Source: Clostridium sp. UBA699
Lineage (GTDB): Bacteria > Bacillota > Clostridia > Clostridiales > Clostridiaceae
Direction: 5' to 3'
DNA: 64,000 nucleotides
Assembly (NCBI GenBank): GCA_002298915.1
Contig: DBML01000001.1
Coordinates: 62,001-126,000 of the forward strand
In this document: positions 16,910 through 25,050 of the stretch, one piece after another
Layout: the number at the start of each line of letters is the position of its first letter
How positions within the stretch are numbered: position 1 is the first letter of the stretch
Notes under the pieces: generated by a model
Told to the model about the DNA's origin: nothing
Databases searched by the model: none
What the model saw: only the letters and a program-made list of their open reading frames with translations
Program-made: the position numbers and the translations under genes

Positions 16910-18112
16910 ATGTATATCTTTGAGGTGTTTAATTCAGCATTACAAAGCATAAGAGCCAACAAGCTGAGATCCTTCCTTACGATGCTTGGTATAATAATAG
17001 GCATATCTTCGGTCATAACTATAGCTTCCATAGGAGGGGCTATCAAGCAGTATATAACGGGCGAGTTTGCGGGGATGGGCACCAACGTCATAAATCTGCA
17101 GATGAAAGCATCCTCATCAATAGGAAAAAGGGATTTCTTCACGCTCAACGATGCGGACCTCATAAATGAGAAGGTTCCAGGCGTAACAGCCGTTGTCCCC
17201 ATGGCGCAAAGCATAGGGACGGTGGAGTTGCAGGACAAGACCAAGAGGGCTTCGGTGATTGCCCTGAACCAGCATTACGCGGAGATCTACAGCATGAACT
17301 TTGAGGCGGGAAGGTTCCTGAACGAGCATGATGTGGCAACGAAAAAATATGTAGCCGTAATAGACGACCTGACTGCAAAGAAGTTTTTTCTTACTGCCGA
17401 AGCTGCCCTGGGCCAGAGGATAAGCGTCAACATAAACGGAAGGTACAGCGAAATGACGGTTATCGGGGTAACGAAAAGCGAGGGAATACTTTCCTCCTTC
17501 GGTGAAAACGTGCCAGCAGTCGTCTACTTTCCGATAACCATATACCAGCAGGTTCTCGGGGACGTGAACATCAACAACATGTCGGTCCTTGTCTCGGACA
17601 TGTCGAAGGCGAACGAGCTGAGCGCCGAGATGATCAGGATCATAGAGAACAGGCACAACAACTCTGACAAGTACACAGCGTCCCAGGGGTTCACTGCTCT
17701 TGAGACCGTCAACAATGTTCTGAACATGCTGACAATAGCCCTCAGCGCCATAGCTGCGATATCCCTTGTCGTCGGAGGGATAGGGGTAATGAACATAATG
17801 CTTGTTTCCGTAACTGAAAGGACAAGGGAGATAGGCATAAGAAAGGCTGTAGGAGCCAAAACCAGGGACATAAGGATACAGTTCCTTTCAGAATCGGTCA
17901 TCCTCTGCCTCATAGGCGGCGCGATAGGCATACTGGCGGGATTTGCGTTCTGCAGCATTATAGGTATCTCGCTTAACGTAAGCGTTCCTGTATCGCTGGC
18001 AACGGTGGTCATTGCGTTCATATTCTCTTCGGCGGTCGGCATATTCTTCGGGCTTTACCCGGCGAGCAAGGCTGCCAAAATGGATCCGATCGAAGCTCTG
18101 AGGCACGAATAA
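16910..18112 (+). CDS. MacB-like ABC permease
   Basis: 400 residues in the standard MacB/FtsX permease layout: helix 1 at about 18-42 (LRSFLTMLGIIIGISSVIT), an extracellular MacB_PCD-type domain (about 50-260), and three C-terminal helices containing GGIGVMNIMLVSVTERTREI and the ending GLYPASKAAKMDPIEALR. These are hallmark sequences of the family. It begins 1 base after the ATPase stop and closes the three-gene operon. Likely exports antimicrobial peptides or other amphiphiles; the substrate is not readable. Confidence 0.93.
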   Translation: MYIFEVFNSALQSIRANKLRSFLTMLGIIIGISSVITIASIGGAIKQYITGEFAGMGTNVINLQMKASSSIGKRDFFTLNDADLINEKVPGVTAVVPMAQSIGTVELQDKTKRASVIALNQHYAEIYSMNFEAGRFLNEHDVATKKYVAVIDDLTAKKFFLTAEAALGQRISVNINGRYSEMTVIGVTKSEGILSSFGENVPAVVYFPITIYQQVLGDVNINNMSVLVSDMSKANELSAEMIRIIENRHNNSDKYTASQGFTALETVNNVLNMLTIALSAIAAISLVVGGIGVMNIMLVSVTERTREIGIRKAVGAKTRDIRIQFLSESVILCLIGGAIGILAGFAFCSIIGISLNVSVPVSLATVVIAFIFSSAVGIFFGLYPASKAAKMDPIEALRHE

Positions 18113-18119
18113 AAAAGAA

Positions 18120-18170
18120 AAGGTCTCCGGATTGAGGCAGGATAATGCCCTGTCCGGAGACCTTGCATTT
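18120..18170 (+). terminator. Terminator of the MacAB-like operon
   Basis: Perfect 12-bp stem AAGGTCTCCGGA (18120-18131) with TCCGGAGACCTT (18153-18164), a 21-base loop, then GCATTT. The stem is strong but the T tract weak. Confidence 0.65.
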
Positions 18171-18196
18171 ACAAAGAAGTCAAGGGGGGTAACGTT

Positions 18197-19513
18197 ATGG
18201 CGGTTGATCTGGCACTGCTTTTTGTGCTCATAACCATAAACGCGTTTTTTGCAGCATCCGAGGCTGCGCTCATATCGCTGAACGATTACAGGATTAGGCT
18301 GCTGGCGGAGGAAGGCAACAGAAAGGCAGAAAAAGTCATCACGCTTCTTGACGAACCCAGCGAATTCCTGGCGGTCATTCAGACAGGCATCACGCTGGCC
18401 GGCTTCCTGGCCAGCGCGTTTGCAGCCCACAACTTTTCGAGCGTGGTAGCCGGCTTCATAAAATTCCTGGGGATAAACCTGCCTCAGAAGCTGGCAAACA
18501 ACATTTCCGTCCTCATCGTCACGATGATCCTCGCATACTTCACGCTCCTCTTCGGTGAGCTTGTCCCCAAACGGCTGGCCATAAGCAGGGCAGAAGCAAT
18601 TTCCATGAGGGTAGCCGGAACGCTCAACATTATCCTGAAGGCTGCACTTCCGGTGGTAAAGCTTCTCACCGTATCGACGAATTTCGTAGTGAAGCTTCTG
18701 GGGGTTGACCCGGAAAAGGACGAGGAGAAAGTAACCGAGGAGGAAATCAGGATTCTTGTTAACGTGGGCGAGGAGCTTGGGGCTATACATGAAACCGAAA
18801 GAAGGCTGATAGACAACGTCTTCGAGTTCAACGACAAGGTAGCAAGCGACATAATGACGAGCAGATCAGACATCCTTGCCCTGCAGGCAGATGAAGGGCT
18901 TGAACGGGTGGTCTCTGAAATCAGCAGGACAAGGTTCTCCAGGATACCCGTTTACGAAGGCAGCATAGACAACATCGTGGGAGTCGTCTGCTCCTGGGAC
19001 GTGTTTGAATGCCTTGCAGGCGGCTGCTCCGCAGATGAATTCAAGCTCAGCAAAATAATGAAGCCTCCTTATTTTGTGCCTGAATCCAAGAAGATTGACC
19101 AGCTAATAACGGAGCTGATCGCTAACAAGCGTCATCTCGCTGTTGCTGTTGACGAGTTCGGGGGGACTGCAGGAATTGTCACGGTTGAGGACCTCATAGA
19201 AGAGATAGTTGGTGATGTCTACGACGAGAATCCTGTCAGGAAAGGCTTCGAAGCTCTTGGTGAAAACGAGTTTATTATAGCCGGCTCACAGAGCCTGTCC
19301 TCTGTCGAGAGTTTCCTCGGCGCAGACATACCTAAGGGTGAATACGGAACCATCGGTGGTTTCATAGCTGACGAGCTGGGCAGGATTCCAAGGAAAGGGG
19401 ACAGGGTTATCCTGGAGCCTCAGAAACTCGTTTTCGAGGTAGAGGAGGTCGATGGCAACAGGGTGAAAAGCGTGAAGAGCAGCATGCCCGGAGGAAAAGA
19501 AAAAAGGCCGTGA
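18197..19513 (+). CDS. CNNM/CorC (hemolysin-family) membrane protein
   Basis: 438 residues: an N-terminal DUF21 (CNNM) membrane domain with about four helices (1-180), a pair of CBS domains (about 200-325, with SRIPVYEGSIDNIVG and a second AVDEFGGTAGIVTVEDL), then a C-terminal CorC_HlyC domain (about 340-425). Such proteins are linked to Mg2+ or other cation homeostasis; the hemolysin name is historical. AGGGGGGTAA lies before the ATG. The TGA stop lies in the loop of the terminator hairpin. Confidence 0.92.
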   Translation: MAVDLALLFVLITINAFFAASEAALISLNDYRIRLLAEEGNRKAEKVITLLDEPSEFLAVIQTGITLAGFLASAFAAHNFSSVVAGFIKFLGINLPQKLANNISVLIVTMILAYFTLLFGELVPKRLAISRAEAISMRVAGTLNIILKAALPVVKLLTVSTNFVVKLLGVDPEKDEEKVTEEEIRILVNVGEELGAIHETERRLIDNVFEFNDKVASDIMTSRSDILALQADEGLERVVSEISRTRFSRIPVYEGSIDNIVGVVCSWDVFECLAGGCSADEFKLSKIMKPPYFVPESKKIDQLITELIANKRHLAVAVDEFGGTAGIVTVEDLIEEIVGDVYDENPVRKGFEALGENEFIIAGSQSLSSVESFLGADIPKGEYGTIGGFIADELGRIPRKGDRVILEPQKLVFEVEEVDGNRVKSVKSSMPGGKEKRP

Positions 19514-19523
19514 GGCCTTTTTT
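19501..19523. terminator. Terminator with the stop codon in its loop
   Basis: AAAAAGGCC (19501-19509) and GGCCTTTTT (19514-19522) enclose a GTGA loop; the TGA at 19511-19513 ends the CNNM gene. It is A/T symmetrical, so it also serves the convergent DUF6465 gene. Confidence 0.88.
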
Positions 19524-19533
19524 CTTTGCTTTG

Positions 19534-19818
19534 CTAAAGATCCAGCTTGCTGCTTATGCCATTGATAACATAGTAAGCAGCGTTGTCTTCGGGCTTTATG
19601 TAGATCTCCAGGGATTCTATATCGGATTTCTTGTTTCCTTCCGAAACGAATGCATCCTTGACTTTCGCGAGGATGTCCTTTGTGGAGACTTCTCTTCCCT
19701 GATACTGGAAGAACACTTCCTCGGTCTTCTTCCTTCTGGCGTTTTTAGGGGCTGCAGGTGCCTTCTTTTCAGTCGATTTCCTTGATTTTGCTGTCTTTGT
19801 TACAGATTTCTTTTCCAT
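19534..19818 (-). CDS. DUF6465-like small basic protein
   Basis: 94 residues. A Lys/Ala-rich, disordered N-terminal third (1-32) precedes a compact C-terminal domain (VFFQYQGREVSTKDILAKVK through YIKPEDNAAYYVING), which matches my memory of the clostridial DUF6465 family. The function is unknown. The basic tail suggests nucleic-acid or ribosome contact, but that is speculation. GGGAGGAA lies before the ATG, with a good promoter upstream. Confidence 0.82.
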   Translation of the reverse strand: MEKKSVTKTAKSRKSTEKKAPAAPKNARRKKTEEVFFQYQGREVSTKDILAKVKDAFVSEGNKKSDIESLEIYIKPEDNAAYYVINGISSKLDL

Positions 19819-19849
19819 ATTGTTCCTCCCTTGTCAGATTAATACCTAT

Positions 19850-19879
19850 ATTATATACATAAGTTAGGAGAAAATTCAA
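19850..19879 (-). promoter_or_regulatory. Promoter of the DUF6465 gene
   Basis: On the minus strand: TTGAAT (19874-19879), 18-base spacer, TATAAT (19850-19855). It lies in the gap after the upstream gene's stop at 19885, so the small gene can be expressed independently. Confidence 0.68.
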
Positions 19880-19884
19880 ATTTT

Positions 19885-21327
19885 TCAAATCTGGAAGGAA
19901 TGGAACTGCCACATGTCTTCTTCTGAAAGGTTGAACCCGTCAAATCCCCGGTAGAGGTCCACCCTGTTCATTAGAGGATCCCAGTTCACTGCGCCCTCTA
20001 TCATCGGGCCAAGGTACTTCCTTGCAAAGGACAGGATCTCCTCGTGCGGAAGGTTGTCAGGGAGGTTGACGCCTTCCCTCGGGTGCCGGAGCATCCAGCG
20101 GGTTGCGCCGATGACGGAGCAGGCGACCTGTAGGGTAGTCGCGTTCTGGTGGGGTACAAGCTCCCTGGCCTCGTGTATGTCCAGCATGCTTCCGACCCAC
20201 CAGGCTTTGAAATCATGCCCCATTAAGAGCACCCCGAGCTCGTCCTTGCCGTCTATGATCTCGTCAGTCATGTTACGCTGTTCCTCCTGCAGGCTGAACT
20301 GCCTCATCTCCAGCTCGTGGATGGAGTTCACCGCCGCGTCGCAGGGGCAGTAGGCGTAGTGAACGGTGGGTCTGTAGACGGGCTTTCCGTCCTCCCAGAC
20401 CGTAAGGTAGTCGGACAGGGAAAACGCTTCGCCGTGCCTTATAACCATCCCCGTGATCTCTCCTCCAGGAACCCAGGACCTGACCCAGGTCTTTATGCCC
20501 ATCTGGGCAAGGCATATCTGGTTGCCAGGCCCGTGGCTGTGTACAAGCGCACGGTTTGGCAGCCTCCTCTCGTGGGTGCCCCAGCCCATCTCGGCAGGGG
20601 CTATCCCTTCCTCATAGAAGCCCATTATGCTCCAGGTGTTAACGAATTCGTTGACCTTCTTGGGGACATCGGTTATCTGGGTGTCGCGCTCGCTGACGTG
20701 TATGACCTTAACGCCTGAAAGCTGTGCAAGCTTAGCGTAGTCCCTTTCCTCAAGGGCCTTTGCCAGGCGCCCGACCCTTTCATCGCAAGGTTTTTCGATT
20801 ATTATCTTTTCTGCGATGCCCTCCAGGCCTGACTTCGCGAAGTGCGATACAAGCCCCGGGTTGGCCCCGTGGTCCAGGACCGCTGTGGGGCCCTTTTTGT
20901 CCTCCCAGCCTGAAACAAGCTTCCTTATGCTCATCTGGCGTTCGTAAAGGGTCCTTTCCGCAGGGCTTTCCAGTTCGCCTATGGTGAAAGGATCCCAGTC
21001 CTCGACAGAGGTGTTGACGTATAGGACATCGTTGTAATGGCACCAGTTCAGGAGGTCAAGGCAGCCGATGTTGGTGGAGAGGTCTATTATCAGGTCGCCG
21101 CCGGACACGTATTTCCCCAGGACCACGCCAAGGTTTTCCTTCGTCACCGTTTCAACCTTGTATTTCACGCCCTTGTCCAGGGCCTTCCTTATGAATTCCC
21201 GCTTGTCCTCCTTGTCCAGGACCGTGACGTTCTCCGCAGGAACGTCTATGTGACGAAGAAGCAGAGGTATGGCGCACCTCGCAACATAGCCGCAGCCCAG
21301 AACCAGTACTCTTCCCTCGAACCTCAT
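19885..21327 (-). CDS. Homospermidine synthase-like protein
   Basis: 480 residues. An N-terminal Rossmann fold (VLVLGCGYVARCAIPLL, nucleotide binding) is followed by saccharopine-dehydrogenase-like domains with NTSVEDWDP, LDHGANPGLVSHF, NRALVHSHGPGNQ and TWVRSWVPGG. I associate this set with bacterial homospermidine synthase, which joins two putrescines (or spermidine plus putrescine) in an NAD-dependent reaction. The start at 21327 is chosen because AAGGGGG lies 8 bases upstream; a longer frame to 21426 overlaps the citXG stop. It is last in the citC operon, an unusual place with no obvious tie to citrate lyase. A related saccharopine dehydrogenase-type activity is the alternative. Confidence 0.75.
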   Translation of the reverse strand: MRFEGRVLVLGCGYVARCAIPLLLRHIDVPAENVTVLDKEDKREFIRKALDKGVKYKVETVTKENLGVVLGKYVSGGDLIIDLSTNIGCLDLLNWCHYNDVLYVNTSVEDWDPFTIGELESPAERTLYERQMSIRKLVSGWEDKKGPTAVLDHGANPGLVSHFAKSGLEGIAEKIIIEKPCDERVGRLAKALEERDYAKLAQLSGVKVIHVSERDTQITDVPKKVNEFVNTWSIMGFYEEGIAPAEMGWGTHERRLPNRALVHSHGPGNQICLAQMGIKTWVRSWVPGGEITGMVIRHGEAFSLSDYLTVWEDGKPVYRPTVHYAYCPCDAAVNSIHELEMRQFSLQEEQRNMTDEIIDGKDELGVLLMGHDFKAWWVGSMLDIHEARELVPHQNATTLQVACSVIGATRWMLRHPREGVNLPDNLPHEEILSFARKYLGPMIEGAVNWDPLMNRVDLYRGFDGFNLSEEDMWQFHSFQI

Positions 21328-21395
21328 GCCATCATCCCCCTTATGGAACTTTCGGAAAATTTCTTCCTGGATATTATATTCGACGATGACCCTCT

Positions 21396-22661
21396 TTAAA
21401 CCTTCCTGTTCCATAAGCTGTCGCATTTCCGCAGGAACAGCGCCAAAGCCAGCAGGTCGGCACAGCCTCCAGGACTCAAGTTTTTTCGGATGAAAGCGAG
21501 GTCCATCTGCCTGGCAAGCCAGGGGCGGAGTGCTTCAGGGAAGCCCAGGACGAATTTCGCCCAGCTTTGTGCATACCTCAACCCCCTCATACCTCCGCGG
21601 TACAGGAGGTTGGTGTCAGGGCATTCAGCTATGAGGTTCAGAAGGGTGGACAGCTTATCGCCCTCGGATTGTTTCAGAAACAGGTACGCTTTTTTAGCGG
21701 TAGGCAGCCCTGCCTCCGCCTCCTCTCTGGCGCCTCTTATGCCGTATTTCTGGAAGACTTCCCTCCCGTGCGTCTTCGACTCTGAAACCGCAGCTGACCT
21801 GGCGAGCCGCCCTGCCTGGAGGAAAATGTCTTCACCGCGCACAAGGTAGTTGCCCAGTGACGCCAATATCAGCCCGAAAGAGTAGATTGCCCCTTTGTGG
21901 GTGTTGACGCCTCCGGTCACCTCCAGCATTCGGCGTTCGGCAGCGATTCCGGCCTTCTGAAGCTTTTTCATGCAGTCCTTCTCTTCGGCTCCCAGCAAAA
22001 AGGCTTCTGCAAAATAGGGGCGCAGGGAATCGGCGCTGCGTTCGAACATGGCAGCATCCATGTCGGTGTGCGAGCCTTGGTTCCTCAGATCGACCAGCCC
22101 CGGCTTCGGCGTGAAGCGCACCTCCTCCTTCAAGGCCTCAACAGCCAAGGCTTCGAAATGCTTTGCCGCAAACTGAAGAAGGATATGCTCGGTGCGTGCA
22201 AGGACCGCTTCAAGGCCGTGCGCCCTGCTGCGGGAACATGGGGCCGCAGGTCCGCCGCACACAAGGCAGGTCCTGGGTTCCTGCCTGGAAAGTTTAGAGC
22301 CGTCATTATCGATAACGTCCATATCGAAAAGACGGCCTACCTGGCTGCTTGATTCTATTTTCATGCAGGCTTGCTTGATTTCTTGGGCGGCTTTATCGTA
22401 GACGAAAAAAGCTTCGCAGCCTGCAGGTTTCCTAATGACCGACCTGTGCACAGGAGTCCCGAGGAGGGCTTCGATCGACTGCAAGCCGTGGTCGAACGCA
22501 AGCTCGATAAGCGGCGAAATTTTACGCTCTCCGGCGATGTTCATGGTGAAGCTAAGCACCGGCAGCTGGTATTCTGACAGCAGCCGCTGCTGGGCTTCAT
22601 GCCGCTGCTCCCTGGCGTCCAGGACCTGCTGGAGGGTAACGGTTACGGAATCAGAACCCAT
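21396..22661 (-). CDS. citXG: CitX-CitG fusion, citrate lyase prosthetic-group assembly
   Basis: 421 residues holding two enzymes. Residues about 1-165 are CitX (apo-citrate lyase phosphoribosyl-dephospho-CoA transferase): DAREQR, SFTMNIAGERK, GRLFDMDV, and RTCLVCG...CSRSRAH. Residues about 175-410 are CitG (triphosphoribosyl-dephospho-CoA synthase): FTPKPGLVDLRNQGSHTDMD and TGGVNTHKGAIYS. CitG makes the prosthetic-group precursor and CitX attaches it to the CitD acyl carrier. The start overlaps the preceding gene's end by 11 bases. Fused forms are known. It serves the divergent citDEF genes. Confidence 0.93.
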   Translation of the reverse strand: MGSDSVTVTLQQVLDAREQRHEAQQRLLSEYQLPVLSFTMNIAGERKISPLIELAFDHGLQSIEALLGTPVHRSVIRKPAGCEAFFVYDKAAQEIKQACMKIESSSQVGRLFDMDVIDNDGSKLSRQEPRTCLVCGGPAAPCSRSRAHGLEAVLARTEHILLQFAAKHFEALAVEALKEEVRFTPKPGLVDLRNQGSHTDMDAAMFERSADSLRPYFAEAFLLGAEEKDCMKKLQKAGIAAERRMLEVTGGVNTHKGAIYSFGLILASLGNYLVRGEDIFLQAGRLARSAAVSESKTHGREVFQKYGIRGAREEAEAGLPTAKKAYLFLKQSEGDKLSTLLNLIAECPDTNLLYRGGMRGLRYAQSWAKFVLGFPEALRPWLARQMDLAFIRKNLSPGGCADLLALALFLRKCDSLWNRKV

Positions 22662-23616
22662 ATGGATGCTCTACCTTGCTCATCTTGGCAACGTTCAGCT
22701 TTGTTACGTTCCGCAGGTTCTCTTCGGAGTCTTCGCCGATGCAGCCCACGATGAGGTAGCGTTTGTTTTCGCTGTCGTATATCAAGTATTTGAGAAGCCT
22801 GAAGCCGATGATTTCCCCGGTGCTTGATACGTGGGTCCTTGGCCCGGTGCAGGCGTGAGGCTTGCCGCCTATAGTCACATGGCCCTCATCCAGGTAGCAA
22901 ACAGGAACCTTCTGGGCGATCAGCTCGTTTGCTTTCCTCTCCAGCTCCTCCAGGTCGACCTTCGGAGCCCTGTCCTTGAAGGAAAGTATGAAGCCGTGGT
23001 TTATGTCGTCATGCTCCGCGCGCTTCATGTCCTCGTAGGACAGAAAGTGTTCGATGAGGTCTTCGGCGGTATGCGCCATGAGCCTGTAAGGGAGGGACTT
23101 GTGGACTATATCGTATATCTCGCTCGGCTCCGGCCCGAACAGGTTGGGACGGGTTACAAGGATCTCCTCGCCCACCCCTATGAGGAGGTTGGCGTTCCTG
23201 TTAAGAAAAGGTACGATCATGTCGAAGTGCTCGACGATGACGCGCTTCCCGCGGTGAACAGCCTTCAGGATTGCTTCGGCCAGAACGGGAGCCGATGTGA
23301 AGCCCATCTCGAAGCGTATGTCCAGATGGTAGGTGTGGGGCGAGAAAAAGCCAGTCTCTTCGTCCTGCTCCAGCAGCGGCAGCGGGCGGACATTCACTCC
23401 GTCGTCGTCGTTTGTAAGTTCGAGACCGGGGAACATCCCTTTTATCAGGGCGCTCTTGCCCGAGCCGGCTTCGCCGACAACCCCGATGATCTGGTCGAAC
23501 GGGCTAAGGTAAAGCTGGGCTATCTGCATGCCCAGCTCGTATATTCTCTTCCTCCCGCGGGGAGCGTAGAATGTGCTGAACATATGGCTTTTTTGCATTT
23601 TGTGTGAAAAAGGCAT
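22651..23616 (-). CDS. P-loop protein with tRNA-SAD-like C-terminus, function unknown
   Basis: 321 residues. A Walker A motif VVGEAGSGKS sits near 45-54. The middle (GKRVIVEHFDMIVPFLNRNANLLIGVGEEI) resembles a P-loop kinase-like core. The end has CTGPRTHVSSTGEIIGF, which looks like the second additional domain (SAD) that lies in the editing region of alanyl/threonyl-tRNA synthetases. However, the Cys-to-His spacing differs from free-standing AlaX proteins and no HxxxH partner was seen. AAGGAGGAA precedes the ATG, 12 bases after citC. Its place between citC and citXG in one operon argues for a role in lyase activation, cofactor handling or the same catabolic pathway. The function is not known to me. 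Confidence 0.8.
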   Translation of the reverse strand: MPFSHKMQKSHMFSTFYAPRGRKRIYELGMQIAQLYLSPFDQIIGVVGEAGSGKSALIKGMFPGLELTNDDDGVNVRPLPLLEQDEETGFFSPHTYHLDIRFEMGFTSAPVLAEAILKAVHRGKRVIVEHFDMIVPFLNRNANLLIGVGEEILVTRPNLFGPEPSEIYDIVHKSLPYRLMAHTAEDLIEHFLSYEDMKRAEHDDINHGFILSFKDRAPKVDLEELERKANELIAQKVPVCYLDEGHVTIGGKPHACTGPRTHVSSTGEIIGFRLLKYLIYDSENKRYLIVGCIGEDSEENLRNVTKLNVAKMSKVEHPYGF

Positions 23617-23628
23617 GTTGGTTCCTCC

Positions 23629-24615
23629 TTATTTCTTATAGGTATCCAGCAGGTGCTCGTAGGTGGCAGGCGGAACAAGGGTTTTCAAGCCCTCGAAATC
23701 TCCCTTTTCCAGCGCAGCGCGCACAGCGCTGGCGCTGATGGGCACTCCTGAAACCTCAAGCCTTGGGATCTCCAGGACCTGTATTCCGCTTTTCGGCAGC
23801 TCCTGCTTCAGCTGCTGGTTGTATGCGTTTGTGACCGGTGACAGAGGCTCGGTTCCGATGTAGCGCCTTGAGATGTTGAGAGCCGGTGCGAAATGCTTGC
23901 TGAATATCTCGATATCGAGCTGGCACTGGATGTTGCCCGTGCTGTTCTTGTCCTTGATGAAATATCTCGGGAATGTAGCGTAGGAGATCAGATAGTCACC
24001 CGTCTGATGAACTGTAACATTAGGCAGGTCACTTGTTGATTTCCGGACAAGCTCCAGCCTTGTTTCGGCAGAGAATTCGCTCCTGTCCTCCGACAGGATG
24101 AAAACGTGAAGCCAGTCGCATTGGCTGGCAGCGGTTTCTATAAGATACCTGTGGCCGAGCGTGAACGGATTGCAGTTAGCCACGATCGCGCCTATCACGC
24201 CATCCCTTGTAGGGGAGTCAAGAGCTGCAACGAAGTTCTTTATGCCGTCCTTCTCGTTCTCCATAAGCAGCGCATCGGCGGTCTGGGCCACGGGATAGAA
24301 GAACAGCGACTCGAACATGGTTTGGTTGGAAGGCTTGGTGTATAAAAAAAGATGGCGCAGGTCCCTGAAGAAGGCCTCTTTCTGAAGCTCCGTTAGGATC
24401 GTCGCGGTGAGCCCTTCGCCCTGATGGTCCTCGGACACAGCGATGCACTTCAATATGTTGCAGTCAAGCGAGCCTGTAGCGATGATCTCATCGTCCTGAA
24501 GGATGTTTACGGTGAACTGCACAGCTGGTTCATAATCAAGCCCGGCTTTGCTGAGGAAAGCCTGCAGTGCGCTTAGCTTCCTCCCGGAAAAGGGGCGGCC
24601 GTATTCTATTTCCAT
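23629..24615 (-). CDS. citC: [Citrate (pro-3S)-lyase] ligase
   Basis: 328 residues: an N-terminal GNAT-like region (about 1-115, with the EDHQGEGLTATIL acyl-CoA-binding-like turn) and a C-terminal nucleotidyltransferase domain with NPFTLGHRYLIE and PISASAVRAAL, as in CitC. CitC acetylates the thiol of the CitD prosthetic group with acetate and ATP, switching the lyase on. Two ATGs are adjacent; the second is preferred since AGGAGG is 7 bases from it (4 from the first). It heads the minus-strand operon, divergent from citDEF. Confidence 0.92.
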   Translation of the reverse strand: MEIEYGRPFSGRKLSALQAFLSKAGLDYEPAVQFTVNILQDDEIIATGSLDCNILKCIAVSEDHQGEGLTATILTELQKEAFFRDLRHLFLYTKPSNQTMFESLFFYPVAQTADALLMENEKDGIKNFVAALDSPTRDGVIGAIVANCNPFTLGHRYLIETAASQCDWLHVFILSEDRSEFSAETRLELVRKSTSDLPNVTVHQTGDYLISYATFPRYFIKDKNSTGNIQCQLDIEIFSKHFAPALNISRRYIGTEPLSPVTNAYNQQLKQELPKSGIQVLEIPRLEVSGVPISASAVRAALEKGDFEGLKTLVPPATYEHLLDTYKK

Positions 24616-24643
24616 CATTGCACCTCCTTGAATCTATGTAACA

Positions 24644-24672
24644 AGTATACTTCATGGCATATGATTTGAAAA
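24644..24672 (-). promoter_or_regulatory. Candidate promoter of the citC operon
   Basis: On the minus strand TTTTCA, 17-base spacer, TATACT (24644-24649). The -10 lies in a palindrome AAGTATACTT (24643-24652). The match is only moderate. Confidence 0.4.
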
Positions 24673-24692
24673 GATAAAAAACAGAAAATTGA

Positions 24693-24721
24693 TTGAAAAA
24701 ATCCTGATTGTATTATATAAT
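24693..24721 (+). promoter_or_regulatory. Promoter of citDEF
   Basis: TTGAAA (24693-24698), 17-base spacer, TATAAT (24716-24721). Confidence 0.75.
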
Positions 24722-24774
24722 TTTGGTGAATTGATATAGTACTTATGCGATGGGCGAACGAGGAGGAGTCATTG

Positions 24775-25050
24775 ATGACAAAAATAGTTAAAAGAGCCTA
24801 TGCCGGAACGATAGAATCAAGCGACGTCTACGTGGAGCTGGAGCCGAACGACAGCGGCATCGATATCCAGATAGAATCGGTGGTGCTTAAGCAGTTCGGC
24901 GATGCGATCCGCGGGGTCGTGGTCGAGATGCTGCAGCAGTTTGAGGTTGAGGATGCCAAGGTGAAGATAGTCGACCGGGGAGCTCTCGACTGTGTCATAA
25001 GGGCGCGCGTTGAAGCCGCCATAAAACGAGGGGAGGGGAAAGGGATATGA
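24775..25050 (+). CDS. citD: Citrate/citramalate lyase acyl carrier subunit (gamma)
   Basis: 91 residues, the normal CitD size. It carries the phosphoribosyl-dephospho-CoA arm that holds the acetyl thioester; the attachment Ser lies in GTIESSDV (Ser15 by alignment to the Klebsiella Ser14 context). The ATG at 24775 follows GAGGAGGAG; an upstream in-frame ATG at 24745 is before that site. It overlaps citE by 4 bases. The complex probably cleaves citramalate here, given the mutase genes downstream, but citrate cannot be excluded. Confidence 0.93.
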   Translation: MTKIVKRAYAGTIESSDVYVELEPNDSGIDIQIESVVLKQFGDAIRGVVVEMLQQFEVEDAKVKIVDRGALDCVIRARVEAAIKRGEGKGI

